The notes beneath the pieces are model-generated. The model was given only the letters and a program-made list of their open reading frames with translations, was not told where the DNA came from and ran no database searches. Positions 10,924-20,169 of a DNA stretch of 64,000 nt are shown here, piece by piece (the first letter of the stretch is position 1; the number at the start of each line of letters is the position of its first letter). The DNA comes from Staphylococcus xylosus NJ. GTDB lineage: Bacteria; Bacillota; Bacilli; Staphylococcales; Staphylococcaceae. The DNA lies in the NCBI RefSeq assembly GCF_000338275.1, contig NZ_ANMR01000035.1:1-64000 (forward strand), read 5' to 3'. A program made the translations under genes and the position numbers.

Positions 10924-11664
10924 TTAAGTTATTAATATTAACGCTCCTAATATGACAATAAATAGATACAGCCATTTCTCAAAATGATTATAAGACGTTA
11001 ATTTAGATAAATACTTACCTATTATCACGGAAATAATTAAACAAGGTAATGACAATAAAAATAAAGGAATCGTTTGTTCTGTCCATATACTACCAAATCC
11101 TTGCCCCATAACCACAAATATTGCAGTTAAGAAAAAATGTGCTTGAATTGTGCTTCTAAAATCTTTGATATGCCAACGTGATAAAGTACCATAGATTACA
11201 ACTGGAACACCATGAGAGTTATATAGACTACCTAAGATTCCAGAAACAATGCCTGTAATACCGGACCATATGTTAGATTTTAATACAACTCGTATGCGAT
11301 TATTAAAAAATAAAAACTTACATAATGAATATGTACCGTACATGATTAAAAATCCACCTAACATCATTTGCACCATATTAGTATTAAAATATCTTAAAAT
11401 CCAAATGCCTATAGGTATACCAACTAAACTACCTACTAACATCAGTAATAAAACATTATATTTTATATTTCTATAACCAGAAAATATATTTAAACTTGCT
11501 ACAAATAAGCCAGCCAAACCAACGACAGATATCGCTGTATGTGTTTCTAATCCTATCAGTGCTAGTAACGGCATACTTATAAGTGCTTCTCCAAATCCAA
11601 AATATGTCCTTACTAGTCCCCCTAGAAATATCGCGAACAGACTAAGTATTATAATTACATCCAT
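10924..11664 (-). CDS. TauE/SafE-family (DUF81) permease
   Basis: An integral membrane protein of 246 residues with about eight hydrophobic segments. It has the duplicated layout of the TauE/SafE family: the first half contains GGLVRTYFGFGEALISMPLLALIG, and the second half has GSLYNSHGVPVVIYGTLSRW, a typical NxxGPP-like repeat. Members export sulfite or sulfonates, or move other organic anions; the substrate here is unknown. I start at the ATG at 11664, preceded by GGGG at 8 nt; an upstream ATG would add about 20 residues without a better ribosome site. It stands alone and converges with the DUF2871 gene. Confidence 0.78.
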   Translation of the reverse strand: MDVIIILSLFAIFLGGLVRTYFGFGEALISMPLLALIGLETHTAISVVGLAGLFVASLNIFSGYRNIKYNVLLLMLVGSLVGIPIGIWILRYFNTNMVQMMLGGFLIMYGTYSLCKFLFFNNRIRVVLKSNIWSGITGIVSGILGSLYNSHGVPVVIYGTLSRWHIKDFRSTIQAHFFLTAIFVVMGQGFGSIWTEQTIPLFLLSLPCLIISVIIGKYLSKLTSYNHFEKWLYLFIVILGALILIT

Positions 11665-11828
11665 ACATATACCCCTATATCCATTTAATTGAAAATATTT
11701 AAATACAAAACCCCACATAATTTTCAAATTTATCTACATCATATCACTATTATTTTCTTCTTTATAAACATTTGAAAATAATTTTAATAATTTAATGAAT
11801 TAAACAATTAACAATTTAATATGTAGAC

Positions 11829-11873
11829 TTGCTAAGATTTCTCAAAAGTGTAGAATCGGTGGAAACGCTTACA
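11829..11873 (+). promoter_or_regulatory. AgcS-gene promoter with cre site
   Basis: A -35 TTGCTA (11829-11834), 16-bp spacer and -10 TAGAAT (11851-11856) are followed at once by TGGAAACGCTTACA (11860-11873). This fits the CcpA cre consensus TGNAARCGNWWWCA at every position. A cre at the transcription start predicts repression on preferred sugars. Confidence 0.75.
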
Positions 11874-11910
11874 AAAATTAGTGTAAATTCATTATGTTAG
11901 GAGAATTATT

Positions 11911-13467
11911 TTGCTTTCAGATATCATTAGTTTTTTAGATAAAATCATTTGGAGTCCACCGCTCGTCTTTGGATTATTAATTACTGGATTACTATTTTCA
12001 ATCATGTCTCGTTTTGCGCAAATCAGGCAATTTAAAGAAATGATTCGTTTATTATTTAAAGGTGAAAAATCCCCACAAGGTATTTCTAGCTTTCAAGCAA
12101 TATCCCTATCACTGGCTGGCAGAGTTGGTACTGGGAATATAGTCGGTGTTTCTGCAGCAATTTTTATAGGTGGACCTGGTGCAGTATTTTGGATGTGGGT
12201 TACTGCATTAATTGGCGCTAGTACAGCGTTTGTAGAATCCACACTAGGTCAAATCTATAAGCAGAAAGAAAACGGAGAATACAGAGGTGGTCCTGCTTTC
12301 TATATAGAGAAAGGTATAGGGGGCAAATTTGGTAAAATATTTGCGCTAGTATTTGCTGGTATTACAGTAATATCTATAGGTTTTTTAATGCCAGGTGTTC
12401 AATCCAATGCAATTGCAACTTCTTTGCATAGTGCTTTTAATATTCCAAAATGGTTTGTTACAATTTTTCTAATCATACTTCTTGCGCTCATAATATTTGG
12501 TGGCATTAAACGTATTGCTAGTATGGCTACGGCAGTGGTTCCATTTATGGCTATTGCGTATATCTTGTTAGCTATTATAATTATTTGCCTGAATTTAGAA
12601 GAAGTACCAGCATTGTTTGCGCTTATATTTAAATCTGCACTTGGACTACAATCAACATTTGGTGGCATAGTCGGTGCAATGATTGAAATTGGTGTAAAAA
12701 GAGGGCTTTATTCTAATGAAGCTGGACAAGGCACAGGCCCTCATGCAGCTGCGGCAGCTGAAGTATCTCATCCAGCTAAACAAGGACTCGTCCAAGCATT
12801 CTCTGCCTACATAGATACATTATTTGTTTGTACAGCAACTGCATTAATTATTCTAATGTCAGGTACTTTTAACACAACAGATGGTACCAAAAATATACAT
12901 GGCTCTCCGAATTTAATTGAAGATAACGGTATTTATGTACAGAATGCAGATGGCTCAAGAGATTATTCAGGCACAGCGATGTATGTTCAATCTGGTATTG
13001 ATAAAGCGTTTCAAGGATCTGACTACCACTTTGATCCTAATTTTGCTGGTTTTGGCTCATACTTTATAGCTATTGCTTTATTTTTCTTTGCATTTACTAC
13101 AATATTGGCATACTCATATATTTCTGAAACAAATATGGCATACCTAACTCGTAAAATGACACCTAAAAAATCAAATTTTTATATCACTTTGACGCGTTGT
13201 ATGTTAATTATTGCAACTGCATTTGGAACTTTAAAAACAGCAGATGCCGCTTGGGATATGGGAGACTTAGGTGTTGGTTTGATGGCATGGTTAAATATCA
13301 TAGCTATATGGATTCTATTCAAGCCCGCTTTTCACGCTCTAAAGGATTTTGAAAAGCAGAAAAAAGAAAAAGGTTCCGGTGGGTTAGCTGTATATCATCC
13401 TACAAATGAAGAAGTTCCCAATGCTGATTTTTGGATAAATAAAGCAAGAAATGAACAAAACTTTTAA
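11911..13467 (+). CDS. Alanine/glycine:cation symporter (AgcS family)
   Basis: A sodium/alanine or glycine symporter in the cytoplasmic membrane, 518 residues, the usual size, with about ten transmembrane segments. Family signatures are visible: SLSLAGRVGTGNIVGVSAAI at about residues 67-86, PGAVFWMWVTALIGASTAFVE, the GLYSNEAGQGTGPHAAAAAEV motif near 265-285, and TTILAYSYISETNMAYL in the C-terminal half. It starts at TTG with GGAG 8 nt upstream. It is a single-gene unit with its own promoter, a perfect cre site and a downstream terminator. Amino-acid uptake as carbon or nitrogen source under catabolite control is the natural reading. Alanine versus glycine cannot be separated from the sequence. 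Confidence 0.9.
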   Translation: MLSDIISFLDKIIWSPPLVFGLLITGLLFSIMSRFAQIRQFKEMIRLLFKGEKSPQGISSFQAISLSLAGRVGTGNIVGVSAAIFIGGPGAVFWMWVTALIGASTAFVESTLGQIYKQKENGEYRGGPAFYIEKGIGGKFGKIFALVFAGITVISIGFLMPGVQSNAIATSLHSAFNIPKWFVTIFLIILLALIIFGGIKRIASMATAVVPFMAIAYILLAIIIICLNLEEVPALFALIFKSALGLQSTFGGIVGAMIEIGVKRGLYSNEAGQGTGPHAAAAAEVSHPAKQGLVQAFSAYIDTLFVCTATALIILMSGTFNTTDGTKNIHGSPNLIEDNGIYVQNADGSRDYSGTAMYVQSGIDKAFQGSDYHFDPNFAGFGSYFIAIALFFFAFTTILAYSYISETNMAYLTRKMTPKKSNFYITLTRCMLIIATAFGTLKTADAAWDMGDLGVGLMAWLNIIAIWILFKPAFHALKDFEKQKKEKGSGGLAVYHPTNEEVPNADFWINKARNEQNF

Positions 13468-13607
13468 TAAAAATATGTAATATAAAATTCTGCAAGTTCA
13501 CAAATAATTGATTACTAAAATAAATCCATTTAATTTAAGGTATTGCTTCAATGCATATCCAGTTACAAAAAATAACATGTCACAAATGGTCTCTGAATAA
13601 AAAATAA

Positions 13608-13647
13608 CCGTCAATTTCTAATTATGAAAGAATATAGAAGTTGACGG
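13608..13647 (+). terminator. Terminator downstream of the AgcS gene
   Basis: CCGTCAA pairs with TTGACGG, extended by TTTCT/AGAAG with one mismatch, followed by CCATTTTATTTTT. The rest of the 13468-13835 spacer shows no gene. Confidence 0.75.
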
Positions 13648-13835
13648 CCATTTTATTTTTATGAAAGTTTGCACCTTGCTGATGTCCTGGGAAATAGTAT
13701 AGGAGAAAGAATAAAAACTCGAATCATATTCTGTAAAAACATGTATATATACAAATGTATGATTTTATGAACACAACACTATACTGGTTAACTCTCATTT
13801 TTGATAATGTATATTCTCACTACAAATCTTAGCTT

Positions 13836-14855
13836 TTACTTTGTCATGTTAATCCATTTCATGTAAGTTGCTAATTTCCAAATATATTCTAATGGGCCCA
13901 ATTTAAAATATTTAAGCCATACCAAACTTGAAATTATTTGAACTATATAAATCATCAAACATATCCACAATGTGTTAAGTAAACTCCACTGTTCTCCATC
14001 AAATATTAAAATTAACAAGCATATGATTAAAGTTTGACCTATATAATTTGTCAATGCCATTCTGCCATAATATTTAAGTGGTGTTAAAATAAAACGACCA
14101 CAAGTCATATTCAGTAATAAAATGAGACAAGATATATAAAATAAACTCATGAAAGGTGAGAATATTGTAATAAGATGATGATATTGATCAACAGCTACTA
14201 TATAATCTTCTGGATTTTTTTGAAGTTGCTGAGGTGACAAATCAATATGTGGCACAACGTAGAATTTATTAAGTACATACCATCCAAGTAGTGATACAAT
14301 ACCTGAAGCAATTGCTACTATGCTCCATATCTTTTTAGTAGTCTTAAATTTAAAAATAATTTCAAATTGTGCCGACGCTAATCCTAATATAAAATATGGA
14401 AATGGAATCAAGAATTTAGCATCTAACCAAATAACAAAAACTAATATAATTACACCGATTACTAAATTAATATACTTATTCACTTTAAAAAATGGGATAA
14501 GCAACAATCCAAATATAGCGTATATTAACAACGCTTCTCCTGATTGCAGTTGCATATGGAAGAAACCAAAAATACCAAGTACAATAATACGACGTAAAAA
14601 GATAACATATTTATTTTCTACTTTATGCTCCGCTCTTTGCATAAAAATATAAAAACCAATACCAAATAAATATGAAAAAATAGCAAAAAATTTGCTTTCA
14701 ATAAAGAAATCTAGGAACTTTTTATATGTAATATCATTTGAAAGTTCCGGAGCCGGTAATTGTGCTATTGCAATAATATTTACAAGTATGATTCCCAATA
14801 ACGCAAACCCACGAAGAAAATCCAATGTTTCTATTCTATTGTTAATTTTGTTCAA
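13836..14855 (-). CDS. DUF418 family membrane protein
   Basis: A polytopic membrane protein of about 339 residues. The start carries the DUF418/YeiB-type signature IETLDFLRGFALLGIILVNI, followed by FFAIFSYLFGIGFYIFMQRAE and, in the C-terminal DUF418 domain, YYGRMALTNYIGQTLI and GPLEYIWKLATY. About nine transmembrane helices are apparent. The function of the family is not established; it is distantly related to membrane acyltransferases. I take the TTG at 14855 because AGGAG lies 7 nt before it, whereas the in-frame GTG six codons earlier overlaps that site. It stands alone with no partner gene. Confidence 0.8.
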   Translation of the reverse strand: MNKINNRIETLDFLRGFALLGIILVNIIAIAQLPAPELSNDITYKKFLDFFIESKFFAIFSYLFGIGFYIFMQRAEHKVENKYVIFLRRIIVLGIFGFFHMQLQSGEALLIYAIFGLLLIPFFKVNKYINLVIGVIILVFVIWLDAKFLIPFPYFILGLASAQFEIIFKFKTTKKIWSIVAIASGIVSLLGWYVLNKFYVVPHIDLSPQQLQKNPEDYIVAVDQYHHLITIFSPFMSLFYISCLILLLNMTCGRFILTPLKYYGRMALTNYIGQTLIICLLILIFDGEQWSLLNTLWICLMIYIVQIISSLVWLKYFKLGPLEYIWKLATYMKWINMTK

Positions 14856-15103
14856 AATATTACTCCTCTTCACTCTATATTCGCTTTACAATACTGTATA
14901 TCTCGTTATTAATCCAAAATACACCTATAAAACTTTTCTTTCGTATATTCTAGCATTGCAAATCATATGAGCTCCATATTATAAAGTGAAAGTGAAATGA
15001 CGATTTTGTAATATAAAAATTATCTCACAACTATTTACCTTATGTTAAATACGACAATAAAATTACTTGTCACTACAATAATTACATTATGCCACTACTC
15101 ATC

Positions 15104-15652
15104 TTATTTGTAATCTATAACCATAGAAATGAGTGTAATATCGTTCCCGTTATTAATATAACTATGGGCAATATCAGATTTAAATCTCAATGCATCTCTT
15201 TCTTTTAAGGTAAGCACTTCATTTTCTAAATGCATTTCTAATTGACCTTCAATAATGATAATTGATTCTTCGGAGCCAGCTAAATGTGGTTCGGAATTTA
15301 ATATTGCACCGGGATCCAATTCAACATAGAAGAATTCAAATGACTTACTTTTTTCAAATGGAAAGTAAGGATAAACTCTATATTTCCCTTCATTTTCTGT
15401 TACTGGCACAATATCTTCCTTTTTCACTTGTATATAATCAGATTCTGCTTCACTCATGAGGCTACTAAATGATAATTTCAGTCCATTACTAATCTTCCAA
15501 ACAGTATTAATAGATGGAATTGTATTTCCTTTTTCTATCTCATTTAGTGAAGATGTACTCACCCCAGTGAGTTTTGATAATTTTTCCAGGCTAATTTTAT
15601 TTTTCTTTCTATATAAATAAATATTTTTTGCCACAATTTTATGGAATTCCAT
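15104..15652 (-). CDS. XRE-family regulator with C-terminal cupin domain
   Basis: A transcription factor of 182 residues in two parts. Residues about 8-62 form a lambda-repressor-like helix-turn-helix (LEKLSKLTGVSTSSLNEIEKG, then PSINTVWKISNGLKLSFSSL). Residues about 110-178 form a cupin barrel (PHLAGSEESIIIIEGQLEMHLENE, then LRFKSDIAHSYINNG), with His and Glu at the usual ligand places. Such HTH-cupin proteins sense a small ligand and often control a divergent transporter. Here the neighbour read in the opposite direction, 131 bp away, is a LysE-type exporter, its likely target. The ligand is unknown. Confidence 0.85.
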   Translation of the reverse strand: MEFHKIVAKNIYLYRKKNKISLEKLSKLTGVSTSSLNEIEKGNTIPSINTVWKISNGLKLSFSSLMSEAESDYIQVKKEDIVPVTENEGKYRVYPYFPFEKSKSFEFFYVELDPGAILNSEPHLAGSEESIIIIEGQLEMHLENEVLTLKERDALRFKSDIAHSYINNGNDITLISMVIDYK

Positions 15653-15672
15653 CGTAACTGCTCCTTTTTCTA

Positions 15673-15701
15673 TTGACTTTCCTGTAAAACGGATATAAAA
15701 T
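15673..15701 (+). promoter_or_regulatory. Probable promoter of the LysE-type exporter
   Basis: TTGACT at 15673-15678 is followed at 17 bp by an A/T-rich -10 (TAAAAT). Overlapping and downstream are GGATATAAAATCC and TGGATACATCCA (about 15711-15722), near-palindromes that could be the operator of the divergent XRE-cupin regulator. Confidence 0.5.
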
Positions 15702-15783
15702 CCTTTTAAATGGATACATCCAGTAAATAGGAATTATTAGCGCTATATTTCCATGATAAAGGATGACGTGAGGAGAATGCAAT

Positions 15784-16359
15784 TTGTTTCTATCTTTTAT
15801 AATTTATACTTTTTTTATGAGCTATACACCTGGGCCAAATAATTTATTAGCTTTGGATGGCGCCTTACGATTAGGTATTAGAGGTACATTGAAATTTTTA
15901 ATTGGAATTGGTTTGGGCTTCTTAACACTTTCATTACTATGTCTTATTTTTAGTGAGTTTATGACAATTTATTTCACAAGTTTCATTTTCATTGTAAAAT
16001 TAATAGGATTTGTTTATTTACTATATCTAGCTTATACAGTTTTCAAACATAATCATAAAGATGCTAATTTAAGTCACACTTATCGCTTACGTGATGGATT
16101 ATATCTTCAATACATGAACCCTAAGACTATCGTTTATGTACTAACCGCAATTGTCACTTACGTCACTACACAAGATATGACAACTTTCACTTCCATGAGC
16201 TATACAGTTACTATCGCTCTAATAGGTGTTTCTGGCGCTATTGCTTGGGCATTTTTAGGGATCTGTTTCAAAAAAATATTACTAAAATATAATACTGCCT
16301 ATAAGATTTTCATGTCATTAAGTTTAGTTGTATTAGCCTTTATGATGTTGTTAGAATAA
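15784..16359 (+). CDS. LysE/RhtB-family amino-acid exporter
   Basis: A membrane exporter of 191 residues with about six helices. It opens with the family signature FFMSYTPGPNNLLALDGALRLGIRG, including the characteristic TPGPN near residue 15. YLQYMNPKTIVYVLTAI marks the middle (NPK motif). Members export amino acids or analogues by proton exchange. It starts at TTG preceded by GAGGAG. It is transcribed away from the XRE-cupin regulator, which probably controls it. The substrate cannot be inferred. Confidence 0.88.
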   Translation: MFLSFIIYTFFMSYTPGPNNLLALDGALRLGIRGTLKFLIGIGLGFLTLSLLCLIFSEFMTIYFTSFIFIVKLIGFVYLLYLAYTVFKHNHKDANLSHTYRLRDGLYLQYMNPKTIVYVLTAIVTYVTTQDMTTFTSMSYTVTIALIGVSGAIAWAFLGICFKKILLKYNTAYKIFMSLSLVVLAFMMLLE

Positions 16360-16474
16360 CTATGTATACTAGAACTAAAAAACAGATTATCGTGCATTTT
16401 TATAATTGAAAATGAGATTTATGCTTTTAATTTAATAAAAATAGGGAATTAATCTAAATGAGGTGATATATTCA

Positions 16475-16900
16475 ATGAGTAATTCTAAAGCATCAAATAA
16501 AATTAATGAAATTTTGAACACGTCAAGAATCGGCATATTATCTACAGCACATAATAATGTACCCAATAGTAGGTACATGGTGTTTTATAATGATGGTAAC
16601 ACCTTGTACACCAAAACAAATGTTAATTCTATTAAAATAGATGAAATCCAATCAAATCCTAAAGCACATATATTGTTAGGCTATGATGATACAAAGAACA
16701 GAAGCTATTTAGAAATTGAAGCAACATTATCTGTAGTACAAGATCAGGAAACAATTGATTGGCTATGGAAACGCCAAGACAAATCTTTCTTTGATAATAG
16801 TGAAGACCCGGAACTATGCGTATTAAAAATCTTACCTAATACTATAAAAATTATGAACGATGATGAGTTAGATCAACCTGAAATAGTACAATTTGATTAA
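16475..16900 (+). CDS. Pyridoxamine 5'-phosphate oxidase-like FMN-binding protein
   Basis: A small split-barrel protein of 141 residues of the general-stress-protein 26 / PNPOx-like group. The sequence reads SRIGILSTAHNNVPNSRYMVF at about residues 16-36, then LYTKTNVNSIKIDEIQSNPKAHILLG, an FMN-binding barrel pattern. WLWKRQDKSFFDNSEDPELCVLKI in the C-terminal part is typical of the stress-related branch. Homologues bind FMN or F420-like cofactors; a physiological reaction is not settled. I start at the ATG at 16475, with GAGGTG about 11 nt before it; an upstream in-frame GTG overlaps that ribosome site. It is monocistronic, with its own terminator. Confidence 0.82.
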   Translation: MSNSKASNKINEILNTSRIGILSTAHNNVPNSRYMVFYNDGNTLYTKTNVNSIKIDEIQSNPKAHILLGYDDTKNRSYLEIEATLSVVQDQETIDWLWKRQDKSFFDNSEDPELCVLKILPNTIKIMNDDELDQPEIVQFD

Positions 16901-16910
16901 TTATTAAACT

Positions 16911-16953
16911 AGCACTTATTATGTGACGCTAAATATGCATATTAATAAGTGCT
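16911..16953 (+). terminator. Terminator after the PNPOx-like gene
   Basis: AGCACTTATTA (16911-16921) pairs with TAATAAGTGCT (16943-16953), followed by TTTTT. Confidence 0.9.
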
Positions 16954-16993
16954 TTTTAATGGCTGATTATTTTAATTGAAAAGGCGGTTACAT

Positions 16994-18043
16994 ATGTTTT
17001 TAGCATGGAATGAAATAAAAAGGAATAAATTAAAATTCAGTCTAATCATAGGCGTTTTAATTATGATTAGTTATCTCCTTTTTCTATTATCAGGTTTAGC
17101 GAGTGGCTTGATGAATATGAATAGAGAAGGAATTGATAAATGGGAAGCCGATGCAATTATATTGAATAGCGATGCAAACCAGACTGTCGAACAATCTATC
17201 TTTAATAAAGATAAAGTAGCAAACACTTACAAACAACAAACGACTTTAAAACAAACTGGAGTTATTGTTTCAAATGGCAAACAAGAAGAAAATGCATTAC
17301 TTTTCGGAGTTAAATCTAATACTTTCTTACTACCTAAAATCCTAGAAGGAGAAAAATTCAAAAATGAAAATGATGTCGTAGCGGATAAAACTTTGAAAGA
17401 TAAAGGTTTCAAATTAGGTGACAAATTGTCATTATCACAATCAGACGAAAAATTAAAAATTGTAGGATTTAGTGAAAGTGCAAAATATAATGCTTCTCCA
17501 GTCCTGTTCTCAAGTAATAAAACTATTCAAAATATCAATCCATCATTAATAGAAGATAAAACAAATGCTGTAATCGTCAAAGATAAAAAGTGGAAGCAAA
17601 AGTCTTTAGATAACGACTTAGAAGCCATTGAAATTGAAAAATTTATTGAAAATTTACCTGGTTATCAAGCACAAAACCTGACATTAAACTTTATGATTAC
17701 ATTTTTATTCATAATTTCTGCAACAGTCATTGCTATTTTTTTATATGTCATTACATTACAAAAAACAAATCTCTTTGGTGTTTTAAAAGCACAAGGTTTT
17801 ACAAATGCTTATCTTGCTAAAGTAGTGCTGTCACAAACTTTTATCATTGCAGTCATTGGTACAATTATAGGTCTTGTACTTACTATAATTACTGGTTTCT
17901 TTTTACCTGATGCTGTTCCAATTAAATTTAGTTTTGTCACACTAACAGTATATGGTATTGTACTTATCTTGGTTTCACTTATAGGAAGCCTCTTCTCTAT
18001 TTTAACAATTAGAAAAGTTGATCCGCTCAAAGCGATTAGTTAA
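16994..18043 (+). CDS. ABC transporter permease, FtsX/MacB type (HrtB-like)
   Basis: The permease has 349 residues with the layout of HrtB-like proteins. One N-terminal transmembrane helix (about residues 12-34) is followed by an extracytoplasmic domain of about 190 residues. Three helices then form the FtsX domain (about 225-250, 275-300 and 312-337), ending in RKVDPLKAIS, the usual FtsX tail. The AWNEIKRNK start and the size match the haem-exporter permease HrtB, but no hssRS two-component genes are here, so haem is not implied. I start at the ATG at 16994 because GGCGG lies 8 nt before it; an upstream TTG would bury that site. It is followed after 14 bp by its ATPase, so the two form a small export or membrane-extraction system. 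Confidence 0.85.
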   Translation: MFLAWNEIKRNKLKFSLIIGVLIMISYLLFLLSGLASGLMNMNREGIDKWEADAIILNSDANQTVEQSIFNKDKVANTYKQQTTLKQTGVIVSNGKQEENALLFGVKSNTFLLPKILEGEKFKNENDVVADKTLKDKGFKLGDKLSLSQSDEKLKIVGFSESAKYNASPVLFSSNKTIQNINPSLIEDKTNAVIVKDKKWKQKSLDNDLEAIEIEKFIENLPGYQAQNLTLNFMITFLFIISATVIAIFLYVITLQKTNLFGVLKAQGFTNAYLAKVVLSQTFIIAVIGTIIGLVLTIITGFFLPDAVPIKFSFVTLTVYGIVLILVSLIGSLFSILTIRKVDPLKAIS

Positions 18044-18057
18044 TAAGGAGGTATTAA

Positions 18058-18720
18058 ATGCTAGAATTTAAAGATGTAACCAAATACTTTAAGGATGGTA
18101 ACCAAACCATTGAAGCTGTCAAACCTACGACAGTTAATTTTGATAAAAATGAACTTATCGCTATTATAGGACCTTCTGGGTCTGGAAAAAGTACATTCTT
18201 AACAATGGCAGGCGCATTGCAGACACCTACATCTGGAGAAATTATAATCAATAATAAAAACATTTCACAAATGAATCAAAAAGCATTATCGGATACACGT
18301 ATGCAAGAAATAGGTTTCATTCTACAAGCAACGAATCTTGTTCCTTTTTTAACGGTAAAGCAACAATTTAAATTATTGCAAAAACAAAAAAAAGATGTTC
18401 TAACACTAAATGAATATACACAACTTATGGAACAACTTAATCTCAAAATGATAGAAAACAAATTACCAAGTGAGATATCTGGTGGACAAAAACAACGTGT
18501 CGCTATTGCTAAAGCATTATATACAAAACCTTCACTCATATTAGCAGATGAACCAACCGCTTCCTTGGATACAGATAACGCTATGGAAGTAATGCATATA
18601 TTGAAAGAACAAACAGTACAACACAATAAAACTTGTATCGTTGTGACTCATGATGAGCGTTTAACATCATTTTGTGATCGTGTATATCATATGGAAGATG
18701 GTACTTTGCAACTGACTTAA
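18058..18720 (+). CDS. ABC transporter ATP-binding protein, LolD/MacB type (HrtA-like)
   Basis: An ATPase of 220 residues. Walker A is GPSGSGKST (about residues 39-47), the Q-loop is in FILQATNLVPF, the signature is SGGQKQRVAIAKAL (about 140-153), Walker B is LILADEPTASLD (about 160-171) and the H-loop is VVTHDER. The length equals that of the HrtA/LolD/MacB group. It is the second gene of a two-gene unit with the FtsX-type permease, with AAGGAGG upstream. The pair should be a mechanotransmission-type exporter; the cargo is unknown. Confidence 0.9.
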   Translation: MLEFKDVTKYFKDGNQTIEAVKPTTVNFDKNELIAIIGPSGSGKSTFLTMAGALQTPTSGEIIINNKNISQMNQKALSDTRMQEIGFILQATNLVPFLTVKQQFKLLQKQKKDVLTLNEYTQLMEQLNLKMIENKLPSEISGGQKQRVAIAKALYTKPSLILADEPTASLDTDNAMEVMHILKEQTVQHNKTCIVVTHDERLTSFCDRVYHMEDGTLQLT

Positions 18721-18739
18721 CCACTTTTTATAATAAAAA

Positions 18740-18782
18740 GGAGTGAGATTCCAACCAAAATTTGATTGAGAATACTCACTCC
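18740..18782 (-). terminator. Terminator of the acid-sugar operon (minus strand)
   Basis: GGAGTGAG (18740-18747) pairs with CTCACTCC (18775-18782). On the minus strand it is followed by CTTTTTATTATAAAAAG. It sits between convergent units. Confidence 0.7.
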
Positions 18783-18791
18783 AATTCATTG

Positions 18792-20153
18792 TTATACGAG
18801 GAAATTCACAATTAAAATCAATCCTAAACCTACAATTGATAAGATGGATTCTAATAAGGTCCAAGTTAAAAATGTTTCCTTCATAGTTAAACCAAAATAT
18901 TCTTTAAACATCCAAAATCCTGCATCATTCACATGTGAACAAAAAATACTCCCAGCTCCGATAGCTAATACAACTAATGAAATATTTACATCAGATGACT
19001 GTAATAATGGTAAAACAATACCTACCGACGAAATTGCTGCAACTGTTGTTGAACCTAATGCTGTACGTAATAGCGCCGCAGCTAGCCATGCAAGGATAAG
19101 CGGTGACATTTCAGTACCTTTAAATATCTCCGAAATGGTGTCACCTACACCACCATCAATTAGTATCTGTTTAAATGTTCCGCCACCACCTATGATAAGA
19201 ATAAGCATTGCTATGGGTGTAATGGCATTCGAAACGGTATCCATAATCTGTTTCATACTCTGTTTTCTTCTAATCCCCATAGAATAAATTGCAAATAATA
19301 CGGCAATTAACATCGCAGTTACAGAAGTTCCAATAAAGTAGATAAATCCTTCGAAACCACTTGCTTTTCCTTCTTCATTACCAGTGATTAACTGTACAAT
19401 TGTAGCTAGTAGCATTAAGATAACTGGTGCAAGTGCCGTGAGCAAACTCATACCAAAACTTGGTAAATCCTTGTTTTCAAACACTTTAAACTCACCGACA
19501 GCTGCTTGATTTCCTTTTCTTTTAAAAGCTTCAGGCGTTAATTTACGTGCAATTTTTGGGAAAATACCTCCAACAATAATTGCTAAAGGCATACCGATAA
19601 TAACGCCATACATTAATACATGACCAATATTGGCATTTACCGCTTCTGAAATTGCAACTGGTCCTGGATGTGGTGGTAAAAAACCATGTGTTACTGCTAT
19701 AGAAGTTGCCATCGGAAGGCCAACTGTTAAATTTGAAATCTGCATCCTTTTAGCTAATGTAAATACTAAAGGAATCAATAACACAAATGCTACTTCCAAG
19801 AATAGTGATATCCCAATAATAAATGAAGCAATAATCATTGCCCACGTCACATATTTCTTACCAAACACATTGATTAATGTATCAGCAATGCGTGTAGCGC
19901 CACCGCCATCTGATAACAACTTACCTAATATGGAACCTAAACCAAAAATAATAGCAATATGTCCTAGTGTATCCCCCATACCTTTTTCAATAGTAGTTAC
20001 AATTGTATCTAAAGGCATTCCCAGTAAAATACCGGTTACCATTGAAGTGATAATTAGCGCGATAAATGTATTAAGTTTAAACCACATAATTAACATTAAT
20101 AATATAAGTACACCAATCACAACAGCAACTAATGGCCAAAATTCTCCCATCAT
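18792..20153 (-). CDS. GntP-family acid-sugar permease
   Basis: A gluconate:proton-symporter-family membrane protein of 453 residues with about 12-14 helices. Family marks are FGLGSILGKLLSDGGGATRIADTL at about residues 69-92, TSIAVTHGFLPPHPGPVAISE near 150-170, GGGGTFKQILIDGGVGDTI near 322-340, and HVNDAGFWMFKEYFGLTMKET near the C-terminus. GntP proteins carry gluconate and other sugar acids. Here it is the last gene of an operon with a DUF1537 kinase and a 3-hydroxyacid dehydrogenase, so a four-carbon acid sugar (threonate or erythronate) is the better guess for the substrate. Another GntP paralogue, at 53147, is only distantly similar. Confidence 0.88.
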   Translation of the reverse strand: MMGEFWPLVAVVIGVLILLMLIMWFKLNTFIALIITSMVTGILLGMPLDTIVTTIEKGMGDTLGHIAIIFGLGSILGKLLSDGGGATRIADTLINVFGKKYVTWAMIIASFIIGISLFLEVAFVLLIPLVFTLAKRMQISNLTVGLPMATSIAVTHGFLPPHPGPVAISEAVNANIGHVLMYGVIIGMPLAIIVGGIFPKIARKLTPEAFKRKGNQAAVGEFKVFENKDLPSFGMSLLTALAPVILMLLATIVQLITGNEEGKASGFEGFIYFIGTSVTAMLIAVLFAIYSMGIRRKQSMKQIMDTVSNAITPIAMLILIIGGGGTFKQILIDGGVGDTISEIFKGTEMSPLILAWLAAALLRTALGSTTVAAISSVGIVLPLLQSSDVNISLVVLAIGAGSIFCSHVNDAGFWMFKEYFGLTMKETFLTWTLLESILSIVGLGLILIVNFLV

Positions 20154-20169
20154 GTTCTTCCCCTACTTT

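Noticed and set aside
16994..18720. Naming the ABC pair hrtBA (haem exporter)
   Set aside because: Sizes and layout fit, but the gene order is permease first, and no hssRS sensor genes or haem-linked genes are present; kept as HrtBA-like only.
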